Shown here in pieces: positions 16,742 to 24,798 of a stretch of 34,284 bases of DNA (the first letter of the stretch is position 1; each line of letters starts with the position of its first letter). The notes below the pieces were generated by a model. It searched no databases. It was not told where the DNA came from and saw only the letters and a list, made by a program, of their open reading frames with translations. The stretch comes from Akkermansia sp. (lineage in GTDB: Bacteria > Verrucomicrobiota > Verrucomicrobiia > Verrucomicrobiales > Akkermansiaceae), in contig JAFQGF010000018.1 in assembly GCA_017415555.1 (NCBI GenBank), positions 1 to 34,284 of the forward strand, read 5' to 3'. The position numbers were made by a program, and so were the translations under genes.

Positions 16742-16848
16742 AGCAAAAACAGATTGTTTCCTATTCTGTATGACTCCAATTTGCCACACTCGAGCCATTT
16801 CTGCAAGCCTAAAAACACGTTTCCCCTGTTTCACGACATGATTTTGCC

Positions 16849-16877
16849 TTGCCTTCCTAGCTTAGAACCGCTATAAT
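16849..16877 (+). promoter_or_regulatory. Promoter of the fur-suf-hisA operon
   Basis: TTGCCT (16849-16854), 17-base spacer, TATAAT (16872-16877). Transcription would begin near 16884, only about six bases before the first ATG (16890). This is the only clear promoter before sufC, so the regulator and the suf genes share it, and autoregulation is plausible. Confidence 0.75.
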
Positions 16878-16889
16878 GAGCGCGCGGGC

Positions 16890-17375
16890 ATGAGAGCCCA
16901 CCAAACAAGTATGCATAAAGACCCCACCGGCAAAGAAGTAACACGGCGCACAGCCACACCGGCTTTCATGGTGCGCAAGGCCGGCGTGCGGATGACGCGC
17001 CAGCGCCGAGCAGTTATTGAAGTCCTGCTCCAGTCATACGACCACCCCACAGCAGCTCAGATATACGAGCGAGCCAAGGAAAAGTTGCCGGGTATATCAC
17101 TGGCAACTGTGTACAACTGTATCGAATCACTGGCTGAGCAGAAGCTCATCAACCAGTTACATTTTGACAACGGCCCATGCCGTTTCTGTCCGAACGTGGA
17201 GCCGCATGTGCACGTGATGGACGATGAAACGAACCGAGTCATTGATGTGCAGTTGAAAGATGGGCTGAGCCCCGAGGATGTTTTTGAACTGCCGGAAGGC
17301 GTTCACATTAAAAGTATGGAGGCTTACCTGCATGGTGAGATTCCCGAGAACTGCATGTCCGAAAACAAACAATGA
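16890..17375 (+). CDS. Fur-family regulator lacking the zinc cysteine pairs
   Basis: 161-residue Fur-superfamily repressor. The winged helix is clear (about 35-95): [48 protein letters not shown]. The dimerisation part has [18 protein letters not shown], equivalent to the metal-binding HxH region, but the CxxC pairs that hold structural zinc in most Fur/PerR proteins are missing; only a single FCPN cysteine remains nearby. The gene overlaps sufC as ATGA, so it most likely controls Fe-S cluster assembly in response to iron or oxidative state. An ATG seven codons later (16911) is an alternative start. Confidence 0.88.
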   Translation: MRAHQTSMHKDPTGKEVTRRTATPAFMVRKAGVRMTRQRRAVIEVLLQSYDHPTAAQIYERAKEKLPGISLATVYNCIESLAEQKLINQLHFDNGPCRFCPNVEPHVHVMDDETNRVIDVQLKDGLSPEDVFELPEGVHIKSMEAYLHGEIPENCMSENKQ

Positions 17376-18118
17376 GCCTGATTATCAGAAACCTGAGTGC
17401 GCGTGTGAAAGATGGCGCACAGATATTGAATGGTATAAACCTCGAAATTCCCAAAGGCGAAGTACACGCCATCATGGGACCAAACGGCTCGGGCAAGAGC
17501 ACACTTTCCAAAGTTCTCTGCGGCCACCCGGACTATGAAGTTATCTCCGGCACAGCCGAGCTGGACGGGCAGGATTTGTTCGCCATGAGCGTGGATGAGC
17601 GCAGCCGTGCAGGTCTGTTCCTGGCATTCCAGTACCCGGTGGAGGTTCCCGGTGTGACCAATGCCAATTTCATGCGTGCCGCCCTGCAGGCTCGCCTGCC
17701 CAAGGGCGAGGAGCTCGATGCCGTGAGCTTTTACAAAACGATGCGTAGTAAGATGGCAGCTCTGGGCATGGACACCAAGTTCACGGCACGTGCTGTGAAT
17801 GAGGGGTTCTCCGGTGGCGAGAAGAAGCGCAACGATGTGCTGCAGATGATGATGCTGGAGCCCAGCTATGCTATCCTCGACGAAACGGACAGCGGCCTGG
17901 ATGTGGATGCCCTGCGCATTGTCTCCGACGGCGTGAACGCCATGCGCGCGCCCTTCCGCAGTTTCCTGGTCATCACCCACTACAAGCGCCTGCTCGACTA
18001 CATAAAGCCCGATGTGGTGCATGTGCTCTACAAGGGGCAGATTGTACGTACCGCCGGCTACGAGTTGGTGGAGCACATCGAGCAGCACGGCTTTGACTTC
18101 CTGAAATCTGAGGAGTGA
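17372..18118 (+). CDS. sufC: Fe-S cluster assembly ATPase SufC
   Basis: 248-residue cytosolic ABC ATPase that powers the SufBCD scaffold. Walker A is GPNGSGKST (about 36-44), the Q-loop is [10 protein letters not shown], the signature is [13 protein letters not shown], and Walker B is [12 protein letters not shown], the SufC-specific wording. The start overlaps the regulator's stop by four bases and the stop overlaps sufB by one. Confidence 0.96.
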   Translation: MSLIIRNLSARVKDGAQILNGINLEIPKGEVHAIMGPNGSGKSTLSKVLCGHPDYEVISGTAELDGQDLFAMSVDERSRAGLFLAFQYPVEVPGVTNANFMRAALQARLPKGEELDAVSFYKTMRSKMAALGMDTKFTARAVNEGFSGGEKKRNDVLQMMMLEPSYAILDETDSGLDVDALRIVSDGVNAMRAPFRSFLVITHYKRLLDYIKPDVVHVLYKGQIVRTAGYELVEHIEQHGFDFLKSEE

Positions 18119-19518
18119 TGGACGAGACACCCTTCCAGATAGACACGCGCGGCGAGTTCTCCTTCCCCGAGAACCACAAGTTCGATGCCGGCTTCGGCCT
18201 CACGGAGGCCACCATCGACTACATCTGCGATGCCAAGGGCGAGCCGGACTGGGTACGCGAGTTCCGCAAGGCCGCCCTGCGCAAGTTCAATGAGATGCCC
18301 ATGCCCACCCACTGGGCGCCGGAGGGTATCAATAACCTGGACTTCGACAAAATCCGCTACTACCTCTCCCACGGTACCATGCCCTATAAGGATTGGGATG
18401 AGGTGCCGGATGACGTCAAGCGCACCTTCGAGCGTCTGGGCGTGCCGGAGCAGGAGCGCGCCTTCCTGGCCGGCGTGGATGCCCAGTACGACTCCGAAAC
18501 CGCCTACAACAACATGCGCGAGGAGCTCAGCAAGCAGGGCGTCATCTTTGTGAACTCCACGGAAGGCCTGCGGGAGTACGAGCACATCTTCCGCCCCTGG
18601 TTCGGCAAGGTCATACCCGTGAGTGATAACAAGTTCTCAGCGCTCAATCACGCGGCATTCTCCGGCGGGTCATTCATCTACGTGCCCAAGGGTGTCAAAG
18701 TAGCTCAGCCGCTGCAGGCATACTTCCGCATCAATTCCGAAAGCATGGGCCAGTTTGAGCGCACGCTTATCATTGCGGATGAGGGGGCTGAGCTCATGTA
18801 CATGGAGGGCTGCACTGCCCCCAAGTACGACAGCGCCACCCTGCACTCCGGCGTGGTGGAGCTTGTGGCGCTCAAGGGTGCCAAGATTCAGTACGTCACC
18901 GTGCAGAACTGGGCCACCAATGTGTACAACCTCGTCATCCAGCGAGGTCTGGCCATGGAGGATGCCGAAATCCGCTGGATTGACTGTAACATCGGCTCCG
19001 GCCTCACCATGAAATACCCCGCTGTGGTGCTTCAGGGGCGTCGCGCCCGCGGTGAGGTGGTGAGCATATCGCTCGCCCATAGCGGGCAGCTGCAGGACAC
19101 CGGCGCGCGCATGATTCACGCTGCACCCGAGACGACATCCAACATTGTGGCCAAGTCCATTTCCATCGGCGAGGGGCGTGCCAGCTACCGCGGCGAGGTG
19201 AATGTGCTCAAGGGCATGAAAGGCTGCAAGAACAACACGGAGTGCGATGCCCTGCTCATCAACCCCGCCAGCCGTACGGATACCTACCCGGCCATCACCG
19301 TGAACGGCAACGCCTGCGCGGTGCAGCACGAGGCCTCCGTGTCGCAGGTGGATGAGGAAATGCTCTTCTACATGCAGCAGCGCGGCCTGACTCGAGCACA
19401 GGCTATGAGCCTGGCTGTCAATGGCTTTATTAACGACCTGGTTAAGGAATTCCCCATGGAGTACTCCGTGGAACTGCGCCGACTCATTGACCTGGAGATG
19501 GAGGATTCCATCGGCTAA
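18118..19518 (+). CDS. sufB: Fe-S cluster assembly scaffold SufB
   Basis: About 466 residues forming the right-handed beta-helix scaffold of the SufBC2D complex. Characteristic segments: [42 protein letters not shown] and [19 protein letters not shown]. The conserved Cys in NNTEC and the His-Glu pair in QHEAS correspond to residues needed for cluster building in the E. coli protein. The ATG at 18118 overlaps the sufC TGA by one base; a GTG one codon upstream is also possible, with AGGAG immediately before it. Confidence 0.95.
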   Translation: MDETPFQIDTRGEFSFPENHKFDAGFGLTEATIDYICDAKGEPDWVREFRKAALRKFNEMPMPTHWAPEGINNLDFDKIRYYLSHGTMPYKDWDEVPDDVKRTFERLGVPEQERAFLAGVDAQYDSETAYNNMREELSKQGVIFVNSTEGLREYEHIFRPWFGKVIPVSDNKFSALNHAAFSGGSFIYVPKGVKVAQPLQAYFRINSESMGQFERTLIIADEGAELMYMEGCTAPKYDSATLHSGVVELVALKGAKIQYVTVQNWATNVYNLVIQRGLAMEDAEIRWIDCNIGSGLTMKYPAVVLQGRRARGEVVSISLAHSGQLQDTGARMIHAAPETTSNIVAKSISIGEGRASYRGEVNVLKGMKGCKNNTECDALLINPASRTDTYPAITVNGNACAVQHEASVSQVDEEMLFYMQQRGLTRAQAMSLAVNGFINDLVKEFPMEYSVELRRLIDLEMEDSIG

Positions 19519-19540
19519 CCCCCCTGCACTGCATCACATT

Positions 19541-20653
19541 ATGGATTTCCCGCAGAATATGAGCATGGAAGAAGCCTTCGCCCTCGCAGAGGCCGAGGCC
19601 AAGCTGAATCAGGCTCTCAGCGAAAGCAAAGACCGCTTCGAGAACGCCGTGCTGCCCAACCGACTCAACGAGGACTGGCGCTTTGGCCGCCCCCACAAAT
19701 ATGCTACCGCTCTGGCTGAGCTATTGCAGAGCGGTATCCCCTCACAGGGCGAAGCCATGGTCGAACACGCAGGCGAGGCCGCCGTAGCCGTCACCACAGA
19801 AGATGACGACCTGCGCCAGACGGAAATGCTCATGCCCACCATCGGCTCCGATGCCCTGCTCGGCATGCACCTAGAGCGCTTCGGCAGCGGCTACGCTCTC
19901 TACATTGAGGAGGACACCAAAGAGCCCATTCGCATAGAGTACACAACCACCGGCTTCTACACTCCCTCCACCTTTATCATGGTAGCCCCCGGTGTAAGGG
20001 CAGAGGTGGTCGAAATCCACCACGGAATAGGCGAAGCGGCTTCTATGTTCGCCACACGCAACATTCAGGTAGCAGAGGGTGCCAAGCTGAAGCTCTTACA
20101 CCATAGCTCCAACATGGAGCGCTACATGTGTATCACCAATATCCAGAACATGGGAGGACAAGTTGTACAACTCACCAGACACGATACCCACGACTGGGCA
20201 CGTGAGGAGACAGTGGCCGAAATATACACCCCCGGATCAGATACTCAACTCTACTCCTCCAACCTTCCCCGCAATGGTGTTCTCGACCTGCACACAAAGC
20301 AGATTCACCATGCGGGCGGTGCTACCAGCAACCTGCTATACAAAAATGTGGTGTATGAAGGCGGCACTGCCATCTTCGCCGGCAACATCTTCGTAGCCCC
20401 CGGAGCACATAATACGGATGCTTACCAGAGCAACCGCAACTTGCTATTGAGCGAAAAAGCTACCGTGCATTCCCTGCCCGGTCTTGAAATTCTGGCAGAC
20501 AAAGTACGCTGCTCCCATGGTTCTGCCAGCTCCGGCGTGGATGAGCAACAACTCTTCTATCTCCTCTCACGCGGTATCCCACGCGAGGAGGCTATCGACC
20601 TGCTTGCATACGGCTTCGAGAGAGACGTCATCGAAAAATACGAACGAGCATGA
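19541..20653 (+). CDS. sufD: Fe-S cluster assembly protein SufD
   Basis: 370 residues, SufB paralogue that pairs with it in SufBC2D. The N-terminus is helical (MDFPQNMSMEEAFALAEAEA); the core is beta-helical, with SNLPRNGVLDLHTKQIHHAG, GNIFVAPGAHNTDAYQSNRNLLLS, and the key VRCSHGSASSGVDEQQLFYLLSRGI carrying the conserved Cys and His. The ATG at 19541 is 22 bases after sufB; earlier in-frame codons would read through sufB sequence. Neither sufS nor sufE/U is in the window. Confidence 0.94.
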   Translation: MDFPQNMSMEEAFALAEAEAKLNQALSESKDRFENAVLPNRLNEDWRFGRPHKYATALAELLQSGIPSQGEAMVEHAGEAAVAVTTEDDDLRQTEMLMPTIGSDALLGMHLERFGSGYALYIEEDTKEPIRIEYTTTGFYTPSTFIMVAPGVRAEVVEIHHGIGEAASMFATRNIQVAEGAKLKLLHHSSNMERYMCITNIQNMGGQVVQLTRHDTHDWAREETVAEIYTPGSDTQLYSSNLPRNGVLDLHTKQIHHAGGATSNLLYKNVVYEGGTAIFAGNIFVAPGAHNTDAYQSNRNLLLSEKATVHSLPGLEILADKVRCSHGSASSGVDEQQLFYLLSRGIPREEAIDLLAYGFERDVIEKYERA

Positions 20654-21411
20654 CCCGCTTTCGCCCCTGCATTGACCTGCACAACGGCTGCGTGAAGCAA
20701 ATCGTCGGCGGCACACTCACCGACGATGGTGCAAGCCTGCGCACCAATTTCGTAGCCGAACACCCGGCGGAGTGGTTCGCAGCAAAATACAAACAGGACG
20801 GCCTGCGAGGCGGCCACGTCATTAAGCTTGGCCCCGGAAACGACCCGGCCGCACGCGCCGCCCTCGCTGCCTACCCAGGTGGTCTGCAGATAGGCGGCGG
20901 CATCTCCCTCGACAACGCGGAGGAATGGCTCGCATTCGGTGCCTCGCACGTTATCGTCACCAGTGCCCTCTTCGACAGCGAGGGACGCTTCCGCCGCAGT
21001 GTCCTGCACGAGCTGGTAGAGCGCGTGAGCAAGACGCGACTCGTGCTTGACCTCAGCTGCCGCCGCACGCAAGATGGCTGGGTCGTAGCCATGAACCGCT
21101 GGCAAACCCTCACAGATTTGGCCGTCACACCTGCCACCCTCTCCGCTTTGGCAAATTGCTGCGATGAATTCCTCATCCACGCCGCCGATGTCGAGGGCCG
21201 CTGTAACGGCATAGACCGCGAGCTTGTCTCCCTGCTCGGCTCCTGGCGAGGCTGCCCCATGACCTACGCAGGAGGTATTGCCACCCTCGCCGACTTCGAC
21301 CTCATCGACTCCCTCTCCGGTGGCTGCATCGATGCCACCGTCGGCAGCGCCCTCGATCTCTTCGGCGGCTCCGGTGTGCGATATGATGAACTCGTTGCCA
21401 CCCGTGGGTAG
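20650..21411 (+). CDS. hisA: HisA-type isomerase of the eukaryotic (HIS6) class
   Basis: Catalyses the ProFAR to PRFAR Amadori isomerisation in histidine biosynthesis. The 253-residue (beta/alpha)8 barrel resembles yeast HIS6 rather than common bacterial HisA: CIDLHNGCVKQIVGGTL, GHVIKLGPGNDPAA, VVDLSCRRTQDG-like LVLDLSCRRTQDG, RWQTLTDL, FLIHAADVEG and VGSALDLFGG. Catalytic acids are the Asp in CIDLHNG and the Asp in HAADVEG. The start overlaps the sufD stop by four bases (ATGA), so histidine and Fe-S genes share one transcript. No other his gene is near. Confidence 0.92.
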   Translation: MTRFRPCIDLHNGCVKQIVGGTLTDDGASLRTNFVAEHPAEWFAAKYKQDGLRGGHVIKLGPGNDPAARAALAAYPGGLQIGGGISLDNAEEWLAFGASHVIVTSALFDSEGRFRRSVLHELVERVSKTRLVLDLSCRRTQDGWVVAMNRWQTLTDLAVTPATLSALANCCDEFLIHAADVEGRCNGIDRELVSLLGSWRGCPMTYAGGIATLADFDLIDSLSGGCIDATVGSALDLFGGSGVRYDELVATRG

Positions 21412-21461
21412 TGATTTCTCCCCCTTTTTTCAAAAAAATCGCATATTTTGAAATTTTAGGC

Positions 21462-21490
21462 TTGCAAAGAGCAACATTTTAGCGTATAGT
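21462..21490 (+). promoter_or_regulatory. Promoter of tRNA-Ser
   Basis: TTGCAA (21462-21467), 17-base spacer, TATAGT (21485-21490), then a GC-rich discriminator. The tRNA begins 47 bases later. Confidence 0.75.
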
Positions 21491-21537
21491 CTCCCCGCAC
21501 CCTTGCAGGGCGCAAAAAACAGAACTAAGCTTCGACT

Positions 21538-21625
21538 GGGCAGGTGTCTGAGTGGTCGAAAGAGCACGATTGGAAATCGTGTGTACGTCAAAAGCGTACC
21601 GAGGGTTCGAATCCCTCCCTGTCCG
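21538..21625 (+). tRNA. tRNA-Ser(GGA)
   Basis: 88 bases. Acceptor gggcagg (21538-21544) pairs with cctgtcc (21618-21624), discriminator G. The anticodon loop is ttggaaa within the stem cacga/tcgtg, giving GGA for Ser. A long variable arm (gtacg/cgtac) and a T arm gaggg-ttcgaat-ccctc are present. CCA is not encoded. Everything from the anticodon loop onward is duplicated at 24799. Confidence 0.97.
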
Positions 21626-21630
21626 CTAAA
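21570..21630 (+). repeat. attL: 61-bp direct repeat inside tRNA-Ser
   Basis: The 61 bases from the anticodon loop of tRNA-Ser to five bases past its end are identical to 24799-24859. Identity stops sharply on both sides. This is the pattern left when a tyrosine-recombinase element integrates in a tRNA 3' half and rebuilds the gene. Confidence 0.95.
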
Positions 21631-21664
21631 TCCCTACAGCTTAACAGCTTGTAGGGATTTTTCT
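21629..21664 (+). terminator. Terminator downstream of tRNA-Ser (island-borne)
   Basis: Inverted repeat aatccctaca... with ...tgtagggatt, then a T-rich tract. Because it lies just inside attL it should come with the element, replacing the chromosomal terminator now located after attR. Confidence 0.85.
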
Positions 21665-21744
21665 TTATGCATTATTTAGATTGCTTTTGCGTGCAAAACG
21701 TGTAAAATTGAACTAACGCAGGTTATAAGTTCGAGAAAACAGCC

Positions 21745-22137
21745 ATGAAAACAGCACGCTTCAATATCCGCAAAATGACCTCAAAAGGGTCTACCTTCTG
21801 GGCGATATTCCTACCGCCCTGGATAAATCCGTCCGGTAAGAAAGGTTACGCCTACTTCCACACGAAAGCCGAAGCCGAACGCAAACGCGGCGAGCTCATA
21901 GCGGCGACGCGCTCCGAGTCCAAACTCATGGTTCTCACCAATGCCGAGTCTCTCTGCTCTTTAGCGAACGCCCTTGGAGTCTCCATGGACTGGCTCTGGG
22001 GGCGCGATAGCGGCGAATACAATACAGCAAAATCAACCTCTGCTCCGTCCACCTCCCGCGAGACCCTGCTGGAATCTAAACTCCGCATGGCTACATCCGC
22101 GCTTGAATCCATCCTCAAAGAACTCAAAAAGAAGTAA
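21745..22137 (+). CDS. Integrase arm-binding-domain fragment with HTH-like C-terminus
   Basis: 130 residues. The first 60 (MKTARFNIRK, FWAIFLPPW, SGKKGYAYFHTKAEAERKRGEL) look like the arm-type DNA-binding domain found at the N-terminus of tyrosine integrases, including the F-x-T-K-x-E-A-E turn. No catalytic domain follows. Instead residues about 68-90 (SLCSLANALGVSMDWLWGRD) resemble the end of an XRE repressor domain, then a Ser/Thr linker and a helical Lys-rich tail. It is either the scar of a deletion that fused an integrase start to a repressor, or a working regulator that binds att arm sites. It sits where the integrase gene would be expected, next to attL. Confidence 0.65.
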   Translation: MKTARFNIRKMTSKGSTFWAIFLPPWINPSGKKGYAYFHTKAEAERKRGELIAATRSESKLMVLTNAESLCSLANALGVSMDWLWGRDSGEYNTAKSTSAPSTSRETLLESKLRMATSALESILKELKKK

Positions 22138-22141
22138 AGAA

Positions 22142-23119
22142 ATGGAGACAAAGAGAAAAAATTCCTTCGCGAAGTCTTTCCTTTGGTGGGGCTGCGGAGT
22201 GGCCACCATTATCATCGCATATTGGGGCATTATGAGACTTATTTACAAAGCAAATTTCTTTAAGCCATGGATAGAGCCGAATGAATTCGGCGACATGTTC
22301 GGTTTCCTATCTTGTCTCTTTTCCGGTCTGGCTTTTGCCGGACTCATCGTAACAATAAAACAACAAGAAAATAATTATAATACTCAAATTCAAGGCATTA
22401 ACGATACTCAAAAAGCCCAAACACATCAAATAAATATACTAGAACAGCAAACTAGCAATCTTCAAACTCAGCTCTGCTTAGCAAAAGAACAAAACATTCA
22501 TGTATTTTTTAATAGTTTTATAGAGAAATTGCTAAACACCGAACTCAAAATACGCGAAAGTATCGACCCTTCAGGGAATCCGAGTCCTTTCATTTTTCAA
22601 AAAGGAGAGAAAGCTGCACATATTGTATACATTAACGCACGAAAGGCAACCGACCTCTTAGTAGATGCTGTAGCTCGGAATCAATGCCATGTAAGCATGA
22701 TTCGGGGCTTTTTCTCGAGAGCGATGGAAATTTTGAATGTTTACAAGCCTTTTGCCTATCAACTTGCATTTATTTTTCGCTATGTTGAACAATCCGACTT
22801 CATAGAAGAAAAAAACAAAATAGCCCTTTACAACTATATAAAAAACAGCATACCTGCAAGCATATCAAAAATCTTTAATATCATCATTCAAGATAAGACT
22901 ATTCATTCAACGTTGCCTACCTATGTAAAAAATCTATACAGCAAAAACAAAGCAAGAATCCAAATCACTCAAGATTTTAATTCAAGTTACGAGGAAATAA
23001 TGGATTGTTTCCTCGATAGTATAGAAGAAGGGAATTGGAAAACTCTTACTGAAGAACAAAGACACTACACAGACCAGCGCATCTTGGGTATTAATGTATA
23101 CAAAGGTCCAATGCCCTAA
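22142..23119 (+). CDS. PutAbiC-like phage abortive-infection membrane protein
   Basis: 325 residues. Two membrane helices (about 13-34 and 53-72) enclose the segment NEFGDMFGFLSCLFSGLAFA, a wording I associate with the 'putative phage abortive infection protein' (PutAbiC) family. A coiled coil rich in Gln and Asn follows (73-115), then a helical cytosolic domain beginning FFNSFIEKLLNTELKI. Proteins of this family are thought to protect a population by disabling infected cells; the mechanism is not known. The ATG lies four bases after the previous stop. Codon choice and base content differ from the host genes, in line with transfer. The longer frame from 21974 overlaps the upstream gene and is rejected. 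Confidence 0.75.
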   Translation: METKRKNSFAKSFLWWGCGVATIIIAYWGIMRLIYKANFFKPWIEPNEFGDMFGFLSCLFSGLAFAGLIVTIKQQENNYNTQIQGINDTQKAQTHQINILEQQTSNLQTQLCLAKEQNIHVFFNSFIEKLLNTELKIRESIDPSGNPSPFIFQKGEKAAHIVYINARKATDLLVDAVARNQCHVSMIRGFFSRAMEILNVYKPFAYQLAFIFRYVEQSDFIEEKNKIALYNYIKNSIPASISKIFNIIIQDKTIHSTLPTYVKNLYSKNKARIQITQDFNSSYEEIMDCFLDSIEEGNWKTLTEEQRHYTDQRILGINVYKGPMP

Positions 23120-23214
23120 ACTCTACCTTCACACCCCCCGCGCCACCGAGCACAGCTAAACTACAGCAAAAACGAAAAAAATAATTCTCAGAGAACTCAA
23201 GAAGAAATAGTGTT

Positions 23215-23661
23215 ATGGATAAAATCATTGACAACATCCCTTGGTTATGGGAAAAGTTCGGCATGTCCGGAATAATCGTAGGCAGCGTACTCCTCATCTT
23301 GTTCTTCATTCTGAAAGGAATGAAAAGCAGCGTCGTCAGTCAGCTAGAAACAATAAGCTCTGCCATCGATGCAGAAATGTCACATTGTAATGCATCAACC
23401 AACGACATAGATCAAATTATCTGCCTGATAATCGAAGCAAAAGATGACTTACGTTGCGGAGGACGAGACACAAAACCCGGACACCTACTCACCGTTTCCC
23501 GGCTCTATCAGAACCTACAACAAATATCACACTATGGTATCTTTTACTGGGTAAAGCAAGGCTACATCAAAAAACTGCAACTCAAATGTCCCGATATCGA
23601 ATGCCTAACCGAACCAGAAACCATCCAATTTCTGAAAGAGCACAACAAGCTTTTCTTCTGA
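23215..23661 (+). CDS. Small membrane protein of the defence island
   Basis: 148 residues, not recognised. One membrane helix (about 17-34, IIVGSVLLILFFILKG) is followed by a cytosolic, mostly helical domain with six cysteines (MSHCN, QIICL, DLRCGG, LKCPDIEC). It lies 95 bases after the PutAbiC-like gene, shares its AT-rich composition and precedes a terminator, so the two are probably expressed together. It may be a partner or regulator of the abortive-infection protein; that is inference. Confidence 0.65.
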   Translation: MDKIIDNIPWLWEKFGMSGIIVGSVLLILFFILKGMKSSVVSQLETISSAIDAEMSHCNASTNDIDQIICLIIEAKDDLRCGGRDTKPGHLLTVSRLYQNLQQISHYGIFYWVKQGYIKKLQLKCPDIECLTEPETIQFLKEHNKLFF

Positions 23662-23798
23662 GCATTCACCTCCTAACCGATTACAACCTCACCGACTACA
23701 GCATCATTGCCCCCCCGTTTGTCGACACCGACACACACGAGCTAGACAACTGGACACTCGACAACCACCTCAATGCCCAGACCCCCTAAACGCAAAAA

Positions 23799-23825
23799 GC
23801 CCCGCATTTTGCGGGGCCTTTTTTA
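23799..23825 (+). terminator. Rho-independent terminator after the membrane-protein pair
   Basis: Stem gccccgc/gcggggc (23799-23805 and 23811-23817), 5-base loop, seven T. A run of A on the left side makes it potentially bidirectional. Confidence 0.9.
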
Positions 23826-23909
23826 TGCCTATAAAACAACTTTCTGACCAGATTAGAGCATAGCCACATAAAAAAGTCAAGAAAAATCATTACTACGTCA
23901 TATTTTTTC

Positions 23910-23938
23910 TTGCAAAAAATATTACAACGTGATACCAT
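23910..23938 (+). promoter_or_regulatory. hicA promoter with leaderless geometry
   Basis: TTGCAA (23910-23915), 17-base spacer, TACCAT (23933-23938), then six bases and the hicA ATG at 23945. Confidence 0.65.
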
Positions 23939-23944
23939 GCAGCC

Positions 23945-24139
23945 ATGCCTATTAAAATACGTGAACTAGAAAAGCGTCTTTTGAAAGCAGGCTTTATCAT
24001 GACCCCGGGCAAAGGTAGCCATCGGCACTTCACCCACCCATGCGGAGCCAAACTGACATTGAGCGGGCAACGGGGAGACGATGTCAAACCATACCAGCTC
24101 AAAGACGCCGAGGCAAAAATCAAGCTGGCGGGGGAATAA
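23945..24139 (+). CDS. hicA: HicA-family mRNA interferase toxin
   Basis: 64 residues, the standard HicA size. The dsRBD-like fold is marked by LEKRLLKAGF, the GKGSHRHF motif with the catalytic His at residue 26, and a VKPYQLKDAEAKI helix at the end. HicA toxins cut mRNA when not held by HicB. In its own transcript ahead of hicB, 42 bases apart, behind a promoter whose -10 ends six bases before the ATG. Confidence 0.92.
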   Translation: MPIKIRELEKRLLKAGFIMTPGKGSHRHFTHPCGAKLTLSGQRGDDVKPYQLKDAEAKIKLAGE

Positions 24140-24181
24140 CCCCGCCGGCAAACAGCTTTCCTGCAACAACAATACAACATC

Positions 24182-24622
24182 ATGAAAACAGCAATATTAA
24201 CCTTAGCCGCCCAGTATGCACGACTCATCTACTGGAGCGCAGAGGATGCCTGCTACATTGGCAGCCTCCCCGAAATCTGCGGCCCTTGCTGCCACGGAGA
24301 CACGGTAGAAGAACTTTACCCTCAGTTGGACACAATCGCCCAAGAATGGGTACAAATGGCAGAAGAAGGGAAATGCACCCTCTCGCCTCCCGGCAGCTTC
24401 GCCGTCATCAATAAATCTCGCTACACTCTCACCCCGGACGTAAGCAACGACATCGCCAAACTCCGCCGAAGCCTCGGCCTAAATCAAACAGACTTTGCCA
24501 CGGCACTCGGCATCTCCCTCTCCACCGTTAGCCAGTGGGAGCAAGGTCGCCGCCGACCGGATGGAGCCTCAGCAAAACTCCTCTCCATCATAGAGCGCCA
24601 TCCCGAACTCGTAAACGAGTAA
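24182..24622 (+). CDS. hicB: HicB-family antitoxin with XRE DNA-binding domain
   Basis: 146 residues. The N-terminal 75 form a partial RNase H-like HicB fold (ARLIYWSAEDACYIGSLPEI, then the TVEELYPQL helix). The C-terminal part (about 93-140) is an XRE helix-turn-helix: LRRSLGLNQTDFATALGISLSTVSQWEQGRRRP. It neutralises HicA and probably represses the hicAB promoter. An unusually Cys-rich stretch (CGPCCHG) lies in the N-terminal domain. A terminator follows. Confidence 0.9.
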   Translation: MKTAILTLAAQYARLIYWSAEDACYIGSLPEICGPCCHGDTVEELYPQLDTIAQEWVQMAEEGKCTLSPPGSFAVINKSRYTLTPDVSNDIAKLRRSLGLNQTDFATALGISLSTVSQWEQGRRRPDGASAKLLSIIERHPELVNE

Positions 24623-24641
24623 CAGATTACTCAACCAAAAA

Positions 24642-24667
24642 GGCCCCCACCGATGGGGGCCTTTTTT
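24642..24667 (+). terminator. Rho-independent terminator of hicAB
   Basis: Stem ggccccc/gggggcc (24642-24648 and 24655-24661), 6-base loop, six T. Confidence 0.92.
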
Positions 24668-24743
24668 ATGCCAAAACAGCATCCCCTCACACCTACGGCA
24701 GCGCACATCCTATACTTGAGCAATCTTAAGCTCTAGACAAGTT

Positions 24744-24793
24744 TGAGATAAATACCTTCCTATTGTATTTCAATACGTTAATACAATATCTCA
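24744..24793. repeat. Nested inverted repeats inside the attR end of the island
   Basis: An inner 9-bp inverted repeat (24761-24769 and 24780-24788) lies within an outer 7-bp one (24744-24750 and 24787-24793), ending five bases before the att core. The AT-rich, symmetrical layout next to the core suggests binding sites for integrase or an excision factor. Confidence 0.55.
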
Positions 24794-24798
24794 TACTT

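Noticed and set aside
23662..23790. Possible gene following the small membrane protein
   Set aside because: The frame passes through the previous gene in another phase and has no start near the gap; the gap ends in that operon's terminator.
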